Shown here piece after piece: positions 62,222 to 64,000 of a DNA stretch of 64,000 nucleotides. Every line of letters begins with the position of its first letter. Position 1 is the first letter of the stretch. Made by a program: the position numbers and the translations under genes. The notes beneath the pieces were generated by a model. The model was not told where the DNA came from. It ran no database searches and saw nothing but the letters and a program-made list of their open reading frames with translations. Origin of the DNA: Nothopassalora personata (taxonomy: Eukaryota; Ascomycota; Dothideomycetes; Mycosphaerellales; Mycosphaerellaceae); assembly GCA_033816765.1 (NCBI GenBank), contig CM066292.1:1798001-1862000 (forward strand), given 5' to 3'.

Positions 62222-64000
62222 TCACTTTGTCCCCTCCTCCTTCTCCTTCCCATCTCCTTCCTCATTCCCATCGCCATTCACCTCCTCAGCATCAAACATC
62301 ATCTCCGCCTTCTCTTCATTCCCATTCGTGTCAGGCTTCTTCTTGTCGTCATCGTCGGATATCTTCGCCTGGACCACACCCAGCACCTCCTTGCCGATGT
62401 CCCCGAAGCCCTCGATCTTCCCAAGCCTGCTTTCAAAAGCCTCCGCGTCTTTGAGAAGGAGTTTCTCACCTTGATCGCTCTTAACGTCCACTTCGCCAAA
62501 AGCTTTCGCCCACTGATCTTTATAGTTGCTGAAGATCTGGCGCATAATCATGCTAACGTCGATTTCGCCAAGGTGCTTCGTGAGGACTCGGTGCAGAGTT
62601 GAGGTCTCTTTGGTGAGGGTCTCCATATAAGGCGATGCCTTGTCGTCTGCATTCGTTGCTTTGTCGAAGTTGGTTGCCAGCATGGCTTTGACGTGTGTCT
62701 GGGATCGACTTGTCATAATGTCCACAAGCTTATCGTGGAGCGAGCTTTGGTGTTCCTGGTAGACGCGTTTGAGCTTATCGAACTCTGCCAAGACGCCGCC
62801 CTGGCCACCGGGGATATGTCGTCGTACGCATTCGCGAATGTAGGGCACGAGAGCGATGACAAAACTCAAGGCTTGTGATGCGAGGGCAAGATGTTTTGTC
62901 GTGATGTTCTTCAAGCCCGCGGAGCGTGTCGCACCGGCGCCGAGGATGAGTTGACGAGAGCGCGAGTCGAACATGCGGAGTACTTCTAACAGTGAAGTAC
63001 TGATCTGAGGTGTCATGCCCGCCAGCATGGAGATCAAGGAGAGGAAAGTGTCGATGGTTGGGAGTAGCGAGGAGACGCTGGCGACGAGGAGGAAGCGTGT
63101 CTCATCGATGTAAGCAGCCTTGATCTCCTTCTTCGCCAAAGTGCCGTTGGTGGTTGGAGTATCTGTGCCAGTCGTGTGCTCTGCTGAGCCATTCGTTTGG
63201 TGTCCTGATAGTGATTCCTCCCACAAAAGTGCTGCGCCTTTAGACCACTCAACAGGATCAGAAGTCATGGCAGCGAGGACGCGCTGAAGAATGACATTCT
63301 GCTGCTCAGTGAAGTCGACGGCGTTCCAATTGTCGCTGTCCAGCAATTTTGCGATGCGCTCGGTCTCTGACGTGCCCAGGACCTGGACGAAGCCAGAGAT
63401 CTGCGCATTGATGACGCCCCTCAACACATTGCCACCTCGTCCACTCACAGCTTCGCATTCGTCAGCGAAGAGACGGTTCAACGTGAGGTAGCGCAAGAAC
63501 AGCTCTTTCGGTAGCCTGATGGACTGCTCATTCCTCACTTTAAGTACCCCGGTGATTTGGGTCTGGGCTGTGTCGACAGCTACCCCGAGTAAGCTCGACA
63601 TGTCTAAAGCTTGTGAGAGCTTCTCCTGAACTGTAGCCTTGGGCGGCACAGGTGGCGCACCATTGAGCAGCTGTCCATCTGAAGTCGAGGGCCTCGATGT
63701 TGACTTGGACTCCGGGGCATCCATACTGCTGGTGATGTCCAGCAAGACCTTTGTCTGTGTAGATGCCCTTCGAAGTGCTTCTCCTACTGACGTGTACACA
63801 CCAACAAGCAATCTCTCTGCATCCTCTGGCTCGAGCGCCCGCAAGTTGCGGGCAAGAATGCTACTCTTTTCTTGCTGGCTCAACTTTGTGCCGCCTCTCG
63901 TCGATGTCGAGACCATGCTGTCTGCATCGTCATCGCTGCTGCTGGGCAAGAACTTGCGGATGAGGGCCTTCATCTCCTTGTTGACTGCTTCTCTGTACGC
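62222..64000 (-). CDS. VPS54: VPS54, GARP tethering complex subunit (C-terminal part, gene runs off the window)
   Basis: Subunit of the GARP complex, which tethers endosome-derived vesicles at the trans-Golgi. 592 codons plus stop are visible; the frame is open to the last base (64,000), so the N-terminal portion lies outside. The visible part includes YREAVNKEMKALIRKFLP followed by an acidic DDD stretch, and the conserved Vps54 C-terminal domain (about 63,300-62,500), with KHLALASQALSFVIALVP and the FDKLKRVYQEHQSSLHDKL segment. An acidic, Gly/Asn-rich tail ends the protein. No intron seen in this part. Confidence 0.93.
   Translation of the reverse strand, partial: AYREAVNKEMKALIRKFLPSSSDDDADSMVSTSTRGGTKLSQQEKSSILARNLRALEPEDAERLLVGVYTSVGEALRRASTQTKVLLDITSSMDAPESKSTSRPSTSDGQLLNGAPPVPPKATVQEKLSQALDMSSLLGVAVDTAQTQITGVLKVRNEQSIRLPKELFLRYLTLNRLFADECEAVSGRGGNVLRGVINAQISGFVQVLGTSETERIAKLLDSDNWNAVDFTEQQNVILQRVLAAMTSDPVEWSKGAALLWEESLSGHQTNGSAEHTTGTDTPTTNGTLAKKEIKAAYIDETRFLLVASVSSLLPTIDTFLSLISMLAGMTPQISTSLLEVLRMFDSRSRQLILGAGATRSAGLKNITTKHLALASQALSFVIALVPYIRECVRRHIPGGQGGVLAEFDKLKRVYQEHQSSLHDKLVDIMTSRSQTHVKAMLATNFDKATNADDKASPYMETLTKETSTLHRVLTKHLGEIDVSMIMRQIFSNYKDQWAKAFGEVDVKSDQGEKLLLKDAEAFESRLGKIEGFGDIGKEVLGVVQAKISDDDDKKKPDTNGNEEKAEMMFDAEEVNGDGNEEGDGKEKEEGTK

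Overview
The window is nuclear DNA of a filamentous ascomycete. Introns are short (about 40-80 nt), branch sites are CTRAC-like, several genes are fungus-specific (TmpA-like reductase, Zn2Cys6 regulators, a DUF6914-like protein), and old repeats are turned into TpA-rich, CpA-poor DNA as expected from repeat-induced point mutation (RIP). Gene content and style fit Pezizomycotina, probably Dothideomycetes; the class is an inference.

Layout. 1-1533 is a repeat margin: a RIP-mutated tail of a chromovirus and a solo LTR with a GGCGG target duplication. 3.9-25.6 kb is gene-dense housekeeping DNA: coiled-coil protein, CorA/Alr-type Mg transporter, SPC1, RBX1, the divergent pair LSG1/LTV1, a peroxisome-targeted acyl-CoA dehydrogenase, several unknown genes, and the divergent pair GET5/CWC27. 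26.5-40.0 kb looks like a metabolic cluster: cytochrome P450, Zn2Cys6 regulator, NADPH-P450 reductase, TmpA-like membrane oxidoreductase and a 4-coumarate-CoA-ligase-like enzyme. 40.8-44.6 kb holds a small broken or mis-spliced gene, NOB1 and a DUF6914-like gene.

44,688-57,519 is one nested retrotransposon island of 12.8 kb. An old RIP-mutated LTR element (175-bp LTRs, target duplication AATTC) contains three younger insertions with intact GC-rich sequence. The first is a short internally deleted element on the minus strand (A, 45,662-46,869). The second is a full chromodomain Ty3/gypsy element with LTRs that read identical (C, 47,128-54,235, target duplication ACACC). The third is a gag-only element (B, 54,518-57,147, target duplication GGCCT). 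A is a deletion derivative of B's family. The chromovirus carries an extra antisense gene with a Zn2Cys6-like cysteine cluster, whose trace is also present in the mutated element at the start of the window.

Right of the island are an intradiol ring-cleavage dioxygenase, a dual-specificity phosphatase and the C-terminal part of VPS54, which runs off the window.

Functional links: LSG1 (60S), LTV1 and NOB1 (40S) are all late cytoplasmic ribosome-maturation factors. The P450, its reductase and a regulator sit together, and with the CoA ligase and the dioxygenase they may act on aromatic compounds; this last step is inference. I recognised no tRNA, rRNA or CRISPR.
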